64,000 nt of DNA from Chamaecyparis obtusa (GCA_027943335.1 BSBK01008844.1:319001-383000); one strand, 5' to 3'. Counted from the stretch's first letter, positions 1 to 12,794 are shown. Notes: generated from the letters alone by a model not told the origin. Made by a program: numbers and translations.

Positions 1-1267
1 TACTTTTAGATATTCATGGGTAGTTTATGTTACTCCTATTTGAGCATTAAAGGATTGTCATTAGTATCAATCAGTTATTTAGTCAGTAAAGGAGACAAAC
101 AGGACAGTCGGTCAACTATATAAAGCCTTCGCACCGAGAAAGACACAAGGCAAATCTCTAAGTTAATCGAACAAAAGCTTGACCGAGTACACTCACCGAG
201 CGACAGACATTTACCAAGTACCGAGCATATTGATCACCGAGCATTCGTATGAACTGAGCACCAATTAATTATCGAATGAAGAATGTAGTGATTACCGAGT
301 AAAACAAGAAATGACATAGTAATCTGAAATGGCACAAGCATCTATGCAAACTGTTCACACCGATCAGATTACAGTTTACCAAGATTGACACTGAATTAAA
401 TATGGATGTAATCATTAATTTGTTGATGATTCCTATGTAATGTTAGATCTAGGTTATTTTGTTACACCATTGATCTTAGATTTTCTAAGATATTGTAAAC
501 CCTAATTAAGTCAAGTTAGTTTGATATAAAATATGTAAAGATGTCATTATGAATGAGTATCATGAAGGAGTAGCCGCACTAAGGACATCAGGAGATCAGA
601 CAAAGGGTTTTTGACAAAAGGTTTGAAAGAAGCATTCAATTTTTCAGAACACGCATAAGGCTACCGAGCAGAACAAAAGGACACATACATCACTAGAAGG
701 TGATATCTATTTGATATATTACAGATTTGAATCAAGCAAGATTAAGTTGCTATTTACAGATACATCTACTCTTACCTTTTAACCATTGTAGCAGATCTAA
801 AATCTCTTAACAGAGTGGACTTAACAATTCTAGTTTAAATCTCTTAACCGAGTACACACATCGATTGTGTTGTTAAAATCCTCTAACCAGGTAGATCTAG
901 TCGATCTAATTGTTACTCCTAATAGGATAAGATCATCAGAAGTGATAAAAAATTTGTAACCTTAACTGGCATACTTTGTTACTGTAGTAGTGAAGATTTG
1001 TGGGTGTCATCCCCACCGCAGTTTTTACCTTCTTACAAGGGTTTCTGCAATACCAAAATATCTGTGTTATGAGTATGAATTTTTATGAATGGTTTATTAT
1101 TTAGATTACATGCAAATTACATTTTCAGTTACTTGTATGTATGTTTCATACAATGGATTCAGTCAATTAAATGCTATCTACACTTGCAAAGTTTTTAGTC
1201 TTGAAAAGTTTTAAAGGTACTGATTCACCCCTCCTCTCTCAGTACTTATCTTTCCATAATCCCAACA
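1..1267 (+). mobile_element. Partial LTR (copia-like), truncated by the window edge
   Basis: The stretch reads like the R/U5 part of an LTR: a TATA box near 117, then near its 3' end the phrase TTCACCCCTCCTCTCTCAG followed by a CCCAACA terminus. Elements A, E and F in this window end with the same C-rich phrase. The part around 995-1,090 (GTGGGTGTCATCCCCAC and the following GTTATGAGT) also aligns with 40,700-40,800 of element A. No primer-binding site follows the CA end at 1,267, so this is the outer end of a 3' LTR or a solo LTR. The 5' boundary and the second TSD copy lie outside the window. It holds eight copies of ACCGAG on the plus strand. Confidence 0.6.
117..125 (+). promoter_or_regulatory. 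TATA box of the edge LTR
   Basis: TATATAAAG followed about 15-20 bases later by the first ACCGAG repeats; its position in the LTR fits a core promoter. Activity is inferred. Confidence 0.4.
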
Positions 1268-3819
1268 GTTTCCTTTATGCTTTCACTTGGAAATTCACTC
1301 TCAACAACTCTAAGGGGCACATTGTACACAATGCAATTTTTCCATGTTCAAAACTTAAGATACTCTCCCTGTGCACATGCTCCATAGGTCATGGGTACTT
1401 TTCCCTTGCATTTTGATGTTGATTTTTTCACTTAAGTGATGACACACTCAAGGCCATTGTTACACTTTCTTTTATGTTTCAAAATTGAAACTAAGTGGCT
1501 TGAACAAGCTCTTTGGGGTTTCTTGTAATTTTTGCCTAATTCTAATTTAAGTGAATTTGTTTCTCTTATAGTACCCCTAAACCATTGATGCACTTTTTGT
1601 TATGCTTTAATGTTGAGGCTAACTTTAAATGAAAATTCATACTCTTAAATCACATAGGTGATTTATGTTTTAACTTTGCATTGATATTAAAAAGTTCTTG
1701 CATTTTTTATTTTTTATTTACTTAGATGACTTTTCACTTTAAATTTATCAAAAAAGGATCTCGTATAAAAACATTCACCTAGACAATTATGTATCATTTT
1801 TTGATGTGGGACATTCTCTCTCCTCAATGTGTGTCTCCTCACCTATGTATCTTTTTTAACTTGAAATTGGAAAAAAAAAAAAAAAAAAACCTTCATGACC
1901 ATTTCCTTATCTTGGAACATTTTTTCCTTCGCCATTCAAGTTTGTCTTGAATTAACCTAATGTGCTAGAGAACTCCTTTCATTGACCCTACAAAACTATT
2001 AGCTAAAATTAATAACAAAAAAGATTCAAATATAATATCTTTTTTTGTTAAATTTCAGATAATTTTATAAGAGTGTGATCTTAATCTCATCCCTTACGAT
2101 GTCAAATTTAGTCACAATCTTACACATCCCTAATGATATCAAACAATCTTAACTTTAATATCGAAGTATAGAGATATAATAAATGCATCGCAATAAAGAG
2201 CAGGCCAGTTCCATGTGCTCAAATGCAATCATAATCCTTTAATATTTATTAAAAAAATATAAAGATTTAAAATTTAAAATTTAAAAAGAACAAAAAAAAG
2301 AGTTGAGCATGTATTGCAACAACTTGTAGTAGATGTACCCACATGTAGGACTTAGGCCAGGGTCCTATAGAAGGGTTCAAGCTTCTATTTCTCATGAACA
2401 GGAGGAATTTTTAGATTCGTTTCCTAGGAAATAGAAGCTACTACTTTTTAGGCCTGCAGATTTAAGCAAGGGAAAATGGGGTGGCGCTAAAAATTGCCTC
2501 ACCAATTTAGGAATATTATCTGCCACCAGTCAATCATCCAAGTTTATATTCCCTCTAGAAGAAAAAGATTGAATAGAAAATAAATTTTTTAACTTGTTTT
2601 ACCTCTGTATACATCATCAACAGTGCAGAGAGTATATAAGACCAGCAACAGGCACAGGTACTGTATTCATGAGACCATCAACTTCCCTAATTTTTGCAGA
2701 ATAAACCATAAGCTGAACTGCACTATAAAAATCATGGGACTAACTGATTTAAAATATTCCTGAAAATTCTCAGCAGCTCCAACTCTATATTTTTTAGGGA
2801 GCCCCCCATGAAACCCCAACTTTATTGATTGTTTTATTACACGAATGCAGCTATTCTCCACACAAAACAGTACCACCATACATGTTCATACAAAAACTCA
2901 ATTTTACATACCATGAAAAATTTTTGCATGATTTTCACTCATTGATCCTCATAACCGCCTCCACAATGCTGTAAAAATATATTAAATTCAATCAATCTGT
3001 ATTTTTGTGTGCCATTTTTGTATAGAGAATAGCTTTATTACACCCTTTGTTATATTTATAAAGGGACAAGCCCAAGGTGGTAACCTTCAAATTTTAGGAC
3101 CTTCGCTCTATTGTAAAAATATGAAGTGTTTGCTATTTTAAAGGCCTAGATGCCCGGAATTAACTCTGCAAGTTTTAGAACCCAAGTTCCAAACACGAAG
3201 TCAATCCTTCATATTGCCTTGGAAGGGGCTAAGCGCCCTTCAGGTTATCTTATACACTTACCCTTACCTGAATGCTGAGATTTTTGAAGTTAAACTTACT
3301 GTATCGATTCATCATGTAAAGGAGAGGTTAGTTGAAATAGAGAATATGCCAATGTTGAAATGTGTTGAGTTGCAGAACTCTGGGGCATAAACCGGTGCAC
3401 ACTCTCTAAGCTATTATGTTTAGAGGATTTCTATTCATTGCTATCCTAAACCATATCGAAAGCGTGGTCATGATCAATTTAAATCTACTATACGGACGCT
3501 GCAGAAATTCTGCCTTTAATTTAAGATGGTGTCTGCCCTGTATCTGGTGCTTTTGATTTTTGTCTTGTAAATATGGGTTCTGCCTCTACCAAACCATAAC
3601 TCATGTAATTTTGAATCTTGTTTAGTGACATTTCCTTGTTCGACATTTACAAGAAGATCGACCTTGCCTGGTATTTACAATTGTGCCAAAATGGAATTTT
3701 GCTTCAAAGAATCTCAATGAAAATGAAAATAATAATTTGAAACTATAACGCACCTTATTCTCAACTACCAGACGAATGTCGATGATAGAGGTTTGAAATC
3801 GGTAAATCTTTTTCTTAAA
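1268..3819. other. Intergenic region without a recognisable gene
   Basis: AT-rich sequence with a 19-20-base A run near 1,871-1,890 and several short A tracts. No ORF over about 80 codons with a recognisable domain. The part next to 3,819 should include the 3' UTR and terminator of the PPR gene, but I see no decisive polyadenylation signal. A patch at about 3,170-3,700 is less AT-rich and could be an old gene fragment; no protein similarity was recognised. Confidence 0.5.
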
Positions 3820-6114
3820 TCACCAATAATCCCCACAAGAACAAATTCCATCGGAGAAACAATGGAAACGATTCGCATCCCTCACAACAATTTGACGCCC
3901 TGCTATCTTGGAAATGAACTTGGTGGCAGTGTGACAGTCACCACAGATGCGAAGATTCTTGAATATTCTAATCGGCTGAGTTGGAATTGTACTGATAAGC
4001 CCAAAAGCAATTGCCAATCTCTCACTGTGATGATGCAGAAACTTTTCCTTCTGTTCCTCTTCTACATCATGCAGCACAAAGTTTGTATCTGGCACATAAC
4101 CACCATCCTTCATCTGCTTCAACAATTCCTCCAGCTTTGCATAGATTTCCTCTGTTTGAGGATGCGACCTATCTCTCACAGCAAATGTATGCACCTTATT
4201 TCTGACCTCAATCCAACTAAGTCCAGGTTCTTTTACTACCCCTCTTTCTTTCATCAATCTTCTCATCTTCGCTACATCATCCCACCTGCCACCTGCGGCA
4301 TAAATGTTTGACAACAAAACATAAGCAGAGGCATCTTCTGGTTTCAATTCAAGAATTTTCTCTGCAGCCTGTTCACCTAGCTTTATATTTCCATGAATTC
4401 TGCAGCCCCCGAGTAGGGAACTCCAAACCAAAGAATTGGGCTTCAAAGGCATTTTTTTAATAAAATCCTGGGCTTCGTCAAGAAGACCAGCGTGGCAAAG
4501 TACATCAACCATGCAAGCATAGTGATTTGCTTCAGGAACAATCCCATAGTCTCTAGTCATGGAATTAAAGTACCTATAGCCCTCGTCCACTAAGCCTAAA
4601 TAGTTGCATGCAGAGAGAACACAGAGGAAGGTGACACTGCTAGGTTTTACACCTTCGCCCCGCATCCGCTCAAAGAATTGTATAGCCTCTGTGCTACAAC
4701 CATGCTGAACACATCCTGCAATAATTGAATTCCATGATACGGTATCACGTTGAGGAGCTTCATCAAATACTTTCCTTGCATCTGACATGCTTCCGCACTT
4801 GGCATACATATCAACAAGGGCACTTGCCACAAATGCATCAAACTCGTGCCCACTCTTAATGGCATGGACGTGAAGCTGCTTGCCATGTTCAAGAACTGAT
4901 AGAGTGGCACACAAGCGGAGAAGAATCGAGAATGTGAAGTGATCAGGATTGATGCCCTCATCTTTCATTGAACAGAACAGTTTCACAGCCATCTGGCAGC
5001 GTTCAAGGCAAGCATACCCATTAATGACCGTATTCCAGAGAACTAAATCTCGTTCAGACATTTTGTCAAACACTTTGTATGCACATTCTATGGCATGGTA
5101 TTTTGCATACAGATCAACAAGAGCACTCCCAATAAAAACATTCGAAATATAACCACTTTTAATAACTTTTCCGTGAACCCATTTGGCATGTTGCAAACTT
5201 GACAACGCACTGATAACAGTGGAGTATGTAAAATGATTGGGTATTACTCCGGCTTCTTGCATTTCAAGAAAAAGTTGCATAGCTTCCGTGGGAGGTCCGT
5301 TGTGAACATACCCTGTAATGATGGTAGTCCAAGCAACCACATCTCGTTCGGACATTTTATCAAACACTTTGCGTGCATCTTCCACACTTCCGCACTTGAG
5401 GTACATATTAATCAACCTGCTCCCTAGGGCAATGTCTAAATCAAAACCAGTAGTGATAATGCGGCCATGAACAATCCTGCCTTGTTGCAGCGCTTTCTGG
5501 TGTATACATCCCTGCAACAGCCGAGCATAAACATTGGAATCTGCTGCAACTGGATTTGTTTCATTCAAATTTAAAGAGTTTGATTTTAGGCTTAAAATTG
5601 GAATGGATGCAGTAGAAACGCTATGCATAGACATGGTACCGGCTGGATGTGGGTGCAAACAAAGATTGTTATGTGATAGTGGGAAATTTAATGTTGGCCA
5701 TTTGAAGGAAATTCCTCTTCCCTTTTTATTTAGTTGGCAACAAGCAGATACAGTCACTGCCATGGCTACACTACACTGCTTTAACTGATTAATGGTTGGG
5801 CTTGAAAATTCCATTTGAGCCAAAACAAAGATTGCACTTTCAAATAAACCGCGGATACCCAATAAGCTCCATGAGATTGTGTGTTTCGTTAACAGAAAAT
5901 ATATTGCACAACAGATCTGCACATACGCGCTCAAACCCATCTGAGGTACTGCGATATTAGATAGTGTTATAACATCTATCGAGTGGTGTTGAAAAATACT
6001 CAACAAAAATATATTATCGACCCCGCAAATACAAATTGCGTAATACCCACTTAAGAAAAACTTTTGATTGTTAAGTAAACTTCTTGAATTAATTGCGTTT
6101 GAATTAAGTAACAT
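3820..6114 (-). CDS. PPR protein, PLS class with E/E+ and DYW domains
   Basis: Intronless ORF of 764 codons. Residues about 197-560 form tandem PPR motifs (signatures such as LINMYLKCGSVEDARKVFD and ALVDMYAKCGSMSDARKVFD), followed by E/E+ from about 563 to 655 and a DYW domain from about 670 to the end. The DYW domain keeps the zinc-binding and catalytic HSE (696-698), CGDCH (724-728), a CSC (758-760) and the terminal GDYW. In plants this family binds organellar RNA, and the DYW domain is the cytidine deaminase of C-to-U editing. The target site cannot be read by eye. The first 100 or so residues are hydrophobic and unlike the family; the Met at residue 118 (start codon at 5,761-5,763) lies in a strong GCCATGG context and would give about 647 residues with a plausible organelle-targeting N-terminus, so translation may begin there or at residue 101. 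No internal stop or frameshift, unlike all neighbours. Organelle location is inferred. Confidence 0.93.
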   Translation of the reverse strand: MLLNSNAINSRSLLNNQKFFLSGYYAICICGVDNIFLLSIFQHHSIDVITLSNIAVPQMGLSAYVQICCAIYFLLTKHTISWSLLGIRGLFESAIFVLAQMEFSSPTINQLKQCSVAMAVTVSACCQLNKKGRGISFKWPTLNFPLSHNNLCLHPHPAGTMSMHSVSTASIPILSLKSNSLNLNETNPVAADSNVYARLLQGCIHQKALQQGRIVHGRIITTGFDLDIALGSRLINMYLKCGSVEDARKVFDKMSERDVVAWTTIITGYVHNGPPTEAMQLFLEMQEAGVIPNHFTYSTVISALSSLQHAKWVHGKVIKSGYISNVFIGSALVDLYAKYHAIECAYKVFDKMSERDLVLWNTVINGYACLERCQMAVKLFCSMKDEGINPDHFTFSILLRLCATLSVLEHGKQLHVHAIKSGHEFDAFVASALVDMYAKCGSMSDARKVFDEAPQRDTVSWNSIIAGCVQHGCSTEAIQFFERMRGEGVKPSSVTFLCVLSACNYLGLVDEGYRYFNSMTRDYGIVPEANHYACMVDVLCHAGLLDEAQDFIKKMPLKPNSLVWSSLLGGCRIHGNIKLGEQAAEKILELKPEDASAYVLLSNIYAAGGRWDDVAKMRRLMKERGVVKEPGLSWIEVRNKVHTFAVRDRSHPQTEEIYAKLEELLKQMKDGGYVPDTNFVLHDVEEEQKEKFLHHHSERLAIAFGLISTIPTQPIRIFKNLRICGDCHTATKFISKIAGRQIVVRDANRFHCFSDGICSCGDYW

Positions 6115-6502
6115 CTTTTTTTAATGCTTTCACTCCATAAGAGATCATAGAATTTGATTCCATAAGTAGGATATAAAAAAACGTGCAGTTCTAGAAAATA
6201 GTAATTAAAGATTTTTAATTGTTAAATAAAGTTTATTTTATTTAAATTTTATTTAGAGAAAATTTAGAAAATTTAAAGTTAAATTGAGAAGTATTATTGA
6301 ACAACAATAGCATTGTGGAAATTTAATGTTTAAAAAAAAAAATTTAAAAAAAATATTCAAATGTAGAGAAATCTTACAATGTTATTTTTTAATCATTATA
6401 TGAAAATAATTTTCTTTAATTTAGAGTTAATTATGAAGGGTCCACACTATCAAGTTCCCTTGGGGTAGTATGTCAAATTCATTCAGTGTCAAGTGTTAGC
6501 AT
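6115..6502. other. AT-rich upstream region of the PPR gene
   Basis: Very AT-rich with A and T runs (for example 6,330-6,350). It should contain the promoter and 5' UTR of the minus-strand PPR gene, but no single TATA element can be chosen with confidence. Confidence 0.4.
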
Positions 6503-8119
6503 GAAAAATATTTTTGATTAAGTTCAATAGCCTAGCAAGGGAACTGAACCTTACAACACCACAGCCCAGGGGTGTCAGGAAGTCAACCACACATTAGCAA
6601 GGGTGTTGTGAGTTACAAATTAAGGTCACAAGTGGCACATTGTCAACAGATTAACAGTATTCTTTAAACAGTCTTCTTAGAGAACAAGAGGCCACTTACA
6701 ATGATCGAGCCAAAAAAGGCCATTAACAGCACAACAACCCACAAAGTGGGGTAGGATCCATCTTGCATCCAAGCAGCCACTAAAAGGAGAAGATTGCTTA
6801 AAGTTACCATCAACCTCCATCACAAAGCACTGCTAATAAGCAGCAACAACAGGAGCAAGCCCAGTACCAATAGCTACAAAAATCCTTATCAAAAACAACA
6901 AAAGACCAAAATAATCCCTTGAAAACTAGTAGTAAACGTCTGGTTATTAGAAAGAAACCCACTAGATCTATATAGTCAAAACTAGACAATCTAACTGAAA
7001 AAATAAAACAAAAACTAGTGGAGTTGGAAACAACCGCCACAAACCAAACCAGAAGAGAAAAAAACTCTAATAATAGAGATGAACCACGAAAAACCAACAA
7101 GAGAAGACACTATCTACCAACCATGGTAGATTCCAAGCTTATCCACAAGGTCACACCTCTCTATTTCCTAGAAGAAACAAGCTAAAGCATAGCATTGTCA
7201 GACATGATCTGAATCAACCCAAAATCTACATCCGAGTAGCCACAATCAGAAGAATGCCACATAGAACAGCCATCATCCTCCATCCACCAGCAAATCCCCA
7301 CCTCTATAGGAGATTTCACCACATCAATAAGGAACAAGAGAGGGGCAATAGGAGTACCATGTGCCAAATCCACAACCAAGGTGAACTCAGAAACCCCACC
7401 TCTATAGGGGTCAACTCCTCCTCCATAAAAGTCAAGCAGGAAAGAGACCAATCTAGAAGAGGCCATCTACCAAAAATACAATCTCCACTACAGATCAATA
7501 GGACATGCCAAAACCACACCTTATAAAGGGCAAGAAGGCCCAATAAAAGAAGCGACAAAGTCTCCATCCAAACCAAACATAAACTCCTAGGGAAGAGAAG
7601 TGTCAACAAACCAAAGGCATTCGTAGCAGAAACTATGTACCAGAATGGTCTCACCACAACTTCAAAAAACCCCAAGACAAAGCAAGTCTAGGAGAATAGG
7701 GTCAAGCCCCAATAACCATACACAACCTCACTGAAAGAAAATGAACTACCATTGATCTCAAGTAGGATAGATAACCATATCCACCGTACAAGCACTCTAA
7801 TCTCACTACAACAACACAACTCCTAGTCACAGCAACAAGAAGGATGAGTCACTCACAATGAGAATAAAGACACAAGTCTGCCACAAAAAAACCACAAACC
7901 CGTGTATAACAACACTAGCAACAGACTGTTCTCTGTTGGTGGGGGTTTTCTGGTGGTTACTCCCTCTGTTGTTTTGGTGGTAGCCACTGTTGTATCTGGG
8001 CCTTATATTGCTATATCTATTGAGTTATTGTACAAGGTTTCAGGTCCTTTCAAAACCTATTTTTACTTAATCAAAACAACACTAGCAACAGGGGCAAAGA
8101 CAAAAGGGGCCCCAACCCC
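6503..8119 (-). mobile_element. Probable degenerate LINE 3' region (part 1, 3' end)
   Basis: On the minus strand this is T/G-rich without intact ORFs and ends near 6,503 with GGTTCA, a loop, TGAAC, then ACTTAATCAAAAA. The same arrangement, a GGTTT/AAACC stem followed by TTAAT(C)AAAA, ends the 150-bp retroposon at 7,925-8,074 and the region ending near 20,220, so I read it as a LINE-type 3' tail. Base composition continues beyond the solo LTR at 15,961-17,340. No reverse transcriptase domain is visible; family assignment is inference. Confidence 0.35.
7925..8074 (+). mobile_element. 5'-truncated LINE-like retroposon with 17-bp TSD
   Basis: A 150-bp insert flanked by an exact 17-bp direct repeat, AACAACACTAGCAACAG, at 7,908-7,924 and 8,075-8,091. 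It ends in a GGTTT...AAAACC stem-loop (8,036-8,057) and ACTTAATCAA. Long TSD, short A-rich 3' end and truncation are hallmarks of target-primed reverse transcription. It lies inside the older LINE-like sequence. Confidence 0.75.
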
Positions 8120-9295
8120 TTACTTGAAGGTAATATGGCAGTAAATAACTAAGAGGGGAGGTGAATCAATTATTCCAAAACTTCAATAACTTGAAAAACC
8201 CTTCAACTTTAAAACCCTTATTTGTGATCTTAATGAATTAAACTTGCATGTATGAATCAAAAACACAACCACAACACATAACACAAGGATTTTTATCATA
8301 TAAACTCTAAAAGGGGAAAAACCATGGTGGGGCTGGAAGCTACAATAATAGTATACCTTGTTAGTAGTATAGTGTATTACAAATGGAGAATGCACATGCA
8401 TTCAGGCACACTGCCTAGAGCTCCCTACTCAAATTAAAAGGGCTACAACCCAAAGGAAAGCTCGTTGCCTTACAAGATCACTACAATGATCAATTAGATC
8501 ATAATATAAAATTTATGAATTGTATATTGGCATCTACTCTAAGCCTAGGTCATTTCCAATGAAGCACAATCAAATCTATGTTCAAGTCCTCTTTGCAACC
8601 TTCAGACGAGCTATTCAACCCTCAACAGATTTGCACACTTCTCTCCAAGAAATCACACAAATTCGCTACACAATATTTTGCCCTAAATCCTTATATAATT
8701 CGTCAACCTTGAAAGATAAACACTGTCAGTAAAACCCCAATTTCAAACTACAAATCCACACGCCAAAATAACACTTCAAATTCATGTTTGACCACCAAAA
8801 CATAGCAAGGAATCTTATCATTAATCGTCAAGCATGTAACACATCCACAAATTGTGCATCAATCATCCATGAAACTTTTACTAATCAAGTTAGCCAAGAA
8901 TATAAGAAAAACCACCACCGACTAAAAAATCCTCCAATATTGATAACCTTAATCGATGTGGATGGACAACTCATTAGGAACACAACCTAAGAACATCCAT
9001 AGGCATCATGAAGAACACACAAACATCTAAAGCCACCCACATCATCAGATTCACCAACATCTCTTCTACCAAACCTTAAGAATATTGTCAGCATCCACTA
9101 ATACACCTGAAAAATGCCTTGCAAATCTCTCAACCTCAAACCTTCTGAATTGAGGACACATTAGAATGTCCCAAATGTACACCCAGATGCACAAAGAAAA
9201 ATATCAACTTGTAAGTGCACACCGAACCAATTTCAGTCATATTGTCAACAATGGCAAACAATGTAAGAATCAATCACCATACCTGAAGTCATATC

Positions 9296-10726
9296 AAGAC
9301 CATCCTAAAAAGTAAGCACTTCATTAGTGTTCATTTTGGGACCAATTTTAGCCCACTTTAGTGTTTTCCTTATTGTAGGACCTCACATTACACCTAATTG
9401 CATACATACTTTAAACTAAGGTCCTCCTTTCCCAAAACTCTAAGTTGGCTCTAATTTCTATTCATAATTTCCTATTTTTTGTCTAATCACATCGTTCATT
9501 TCACACCTATATCCTTCACATACCATTTCAAATCTTGGGATTTACCCTAAGATCCTTGTGGTTTACAATTTCCAACACCCTTGTTAGTACCTAGTCCCAA
9601 ATCCATTTCAAAATTGGCCTCTTAGGGACTAGGTCGAGTCAAGTCATCCTAGTCCTTGGGGGTTAGTTTTTGGTGGCTCCGGGCACAATGTAAGGATGTT
9701 TCCTTTGGGGGTTTAACCTTGGGTCAGCTTTGTGAATCTAATCCCCGAAATGTGTATAAAAGGAGGCTTCTTCCACTTATTTTCACATCTATAATTTGAG
9801 AACACAATACATCAAGCAAGCTATTGTGCATTCAGGGAGTCCATTCAAGCAATCAAGCATTCAAGTCTTCCCTTCATAGATATTGCTCTTTTTCCCATTG
9901 GAGGTCAAGTAAAGGATTTTGCAATCAAGGAATGAGGTTTTCATCCATCAAGTATTACTCTTCCTCAAATCAACAATTGTGGTGAATTACAACATCTACA
10001 ACATGAGGTTTTTCCTTACATGATTTCCTTTTGGTTTTTGTGTTGAGTCAAAGCTATTGCATCAACATTATTGATCACATTCTAAGCACAATTGCATCTA
10101 CATGGTATGATATACTCTATTGCTTATATCTAATCTCTACTACATGTCAGCATTCCTTTACTCTTATCTATTTCATTTCAAGGTTAATTCTCATATAGGG
10201 GCTTGACCAGGGCAAGCCCCTCCCCACAAAAAATTTCCCCTTCTTTCTTGTGTGTAGGAATAGGTGTGCAATTGTAGATCCAGATTTTTGGGATTTCAGA
10301 ACCAAGGTTTAATCCTTTACAAATTTCATCAGTTTTTACCCTTCCAGGTCTAGGATGACTTTTGGGACTATGTTGACTTTTGTGACATGTTCCTTTGAAT
10401 CTAAAAATTGCATGATCAAAATTTATAGGTCTCATAGTCCCAGATCCTAGACGGTTCTCGATTCCAACAGGTTTTCAATAGTCAAACATAAATTTGAAAT
10501 ATGTCCTTTTCTAGTCCTCAAGGTGAGTTTATTTTCATTACATTTACTTTTCCCTAATCACATATAAAATATTTAAGGAATCCATAAAACCCCACTTTGT
10601 GTAGATCATGAATTGCACCCTTGCCTTCTTGCTTGTGCAAATTGGGTTCACTTTCTTAAGGATTTTATATTCCAATGTATGTGTTAAATTTTGGGTCTAC
10701 CATTGATCATCATTTTCCACATCACA
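9296..10726 (+). repeat. 5' LTR of element G
   Basis: 1,431 bp; matches 14,353-15,762 throughout. Its first bases are AAGACCATCC against TGTACCATCC in the 3' LTR, so the terminal TG is lost. It ends CACATCACA; the following TTTTGGTGAAAC is the candidate primer-binding site, tRNA not identified. Confidence 0.8.
9755..9761 (+). promoter_or_regulatory. TATA box in 5' LTR of G
   Basis: TATAAAAGGAGGCTTCTTCC, conserved at 14,760 in the other LTR, in the position of an LTR core promoter. Confidence 0.45.
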
Positions 10727-11169
10727 TTTTGGTGAAACTGACTTATAACATTTCCATTATGATTTTGATGTTAGATATCTAGATTGGGTTAGCTCTACTT
10801 TGGGAATCTATATTGTATGCATTGATTTGTTTTGCATCATAGTAGATTTTATCTTTCCCACATTCCTATCTTGAGATCTAGTCTTGTGTTTGTTAACATG
10901 GAACTCTCTACAATGGATTGGTGTGCAATTACTTATGTCATTTCCTTTCTTCTTACCTCTCTTTATCAAATACGATGGTGAATCAAATATTTTTGCACTT
11001 TGTTACACTTGTATTTCTTCATGGTATTCTTGCATATAGCATAATGAGGATAAATAATATATCTCTTCATTATAAGGCATATTTCAAACATGTTATCAAT
11101 ATTTCATGTGTGTTTATCCTTTACATTTTAACTAAATGTACGCAATATATAGACAACATAAGGGCCTTT

Positions 11170-11800
11170 GTTAATGATCATAATGCTACTCTCCCTAATC
11201 TTATTTCTCCAAATCTAGTTCCTAGTGATCCTGTGGACAATAATGCTTGCAAGTCTTATCAAAACATGCAAAGAAATATTCATGATCTGGATGTTAGTCA
11301 TTTTTCTAGATGATTTCCCTCCAAACATAAGGGATAATCCTCCTTCTTCCTCCCAAATTAAGGATAATAAGGATGATGATCTTCCTAGAGAAAAAATCCA
11401 TATTCATGAGCTTCAAGACAAGTTATCTTCTACTCCCCATCCTATCCAACATAATCAAGGATTTAGTGATCATATCCCTAAAGATCCTCCTAATCCTCAT
11501 AAGGAGAATCATGTGTCTCAAGTTAACTCAATCTCTCAACCAAGACCAACTCTTAACATTCTTTTTCCAACATCATCTCATGATCCTTCATCTAATGATG
11601 ACCATGAAGCTTTGGCTATGTGAATCTATATCAATATCAAGTATCATTCTTGAATAAGATTTCCTTATAGATTCTGTGAAAACCCACATACTCCTAATGG
11701 TGAATTTCCATGCTCTTTTCATTATTCTAATAGGCATTCTCTTTGTGATTGTGTTGAATTTAGATAATTTGTTTATGATTTAATTCATATAAGTCTTCTT
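11170..11800 (+). pseudogene. Gag-like remnant in element G
   Basis: A broken reading region: an acidic, proline-rich stretch (11,225-11,623) followed by a frame encoding PCSFHYSNRHSLCDCVEF at about 11,707-11,760. Its C-x2-H-x4-H-x4-C spacing resembles the zinc-binding tail of some gypsy gag proteins; the gag fragment at 20.2-20.5 kb has a comparable tail. Frames shift and stops intervene, so no product is expected. Assignment rests on this one motif. Confidence 0.35.
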
Positions 11801-12794
11801 CATATCACACCGGATATCATACAATTTCTTCAAATACAAGGAAGACCTTAGCCATTCTTTTTCCTATTATGTTTCTCTCCGTTATATAAAAAGCCTTTTG
11901 TGTAATAATCTTGAGGGCATCATAATAGGAAATGTTCCCTCTCATTCTCCCAATGAGGGAGCAAGAGGTCATCATTATCTTTTCCTTCCTTCTTTTGGGA
12001 ATTCATTTTTCTCCCTTTGTTACCATGTTTCTTTCCTATAGTGACAACATTCTAGCATGCATTTGTTATGTTTTATTACAAGCACATGTCTCGTGTACAT
12101 GAAAAAATTACTTAAGGAGCTTAATGTGTATTTCCTCTCTTTTCCTCTTATATGCATTCAATATCAGTCGTGATTTTTCTTCTTTTCTAATATGATACAG
12201 TTTATTGTAAGGATTTTTATTTTACATGAGTTTTTCATCCTACATTGCAACCTTATGCTCACTTGATATTGTGTGCTTATTATTAAAGATCTATCACTAA
12301 AGGTGTATATTGGATTACTCATTTTCTTTCTAAAGGGGTCCTTTATCTCTTTGTTTCTCATGTCTTTTATGCTATGATGTCCTTCCATCTATGGACCTAT
12401 TGTTAGGATATTTTCTCTCAATGATAGTTGTATCCTTCTTAGTGCATATCTTGTATAATTGGCATGACCACTAAGATGACATATTGTGACATCCTTCCTC
12501 CTTTCTGTCATTTCTCTATGGTTTTGTGTTATTTTATGATAAATTCCTTTTTCGCATGAGATGCTTTGTTGCATGCAATATCCTAATGTCTTTTCTTAAC
12601 AATCCATTTCATGTGTCAAAGAGTTTGTTTATCATTTAATAATCGCCCAAATCATTATTTCCTTTCTTCCTTGATGACTTGCTTACTTTATATATGATGT
12701 CTCTTATAACATATATGTTTATTTATCTCTCTGATTTACATCTCATTTTTCTTGGAATTGTGCATCTATTATATTGTAACTTTCATTAAGGGTG

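Noticed and set aside
2667..2879. Minus-strand ORF of 70 codons downstream of the PPR gene
   Set aside because: No domain, no start context and no conservation evidence.
3793..4311. Plus-strand ORF of 172 codons
   Set aside because: Antisense shadow of the DYW-PPR coding sequence; no domain of its own.
8135..9255. ATGGC direct repeat as TSD of a shorter solo LTR (8,140-9,250)
   Set aside because: The LTR clearly continues beyond element G to 15,960, and TTACT at both true ends with proper TG/CA termini explains more.
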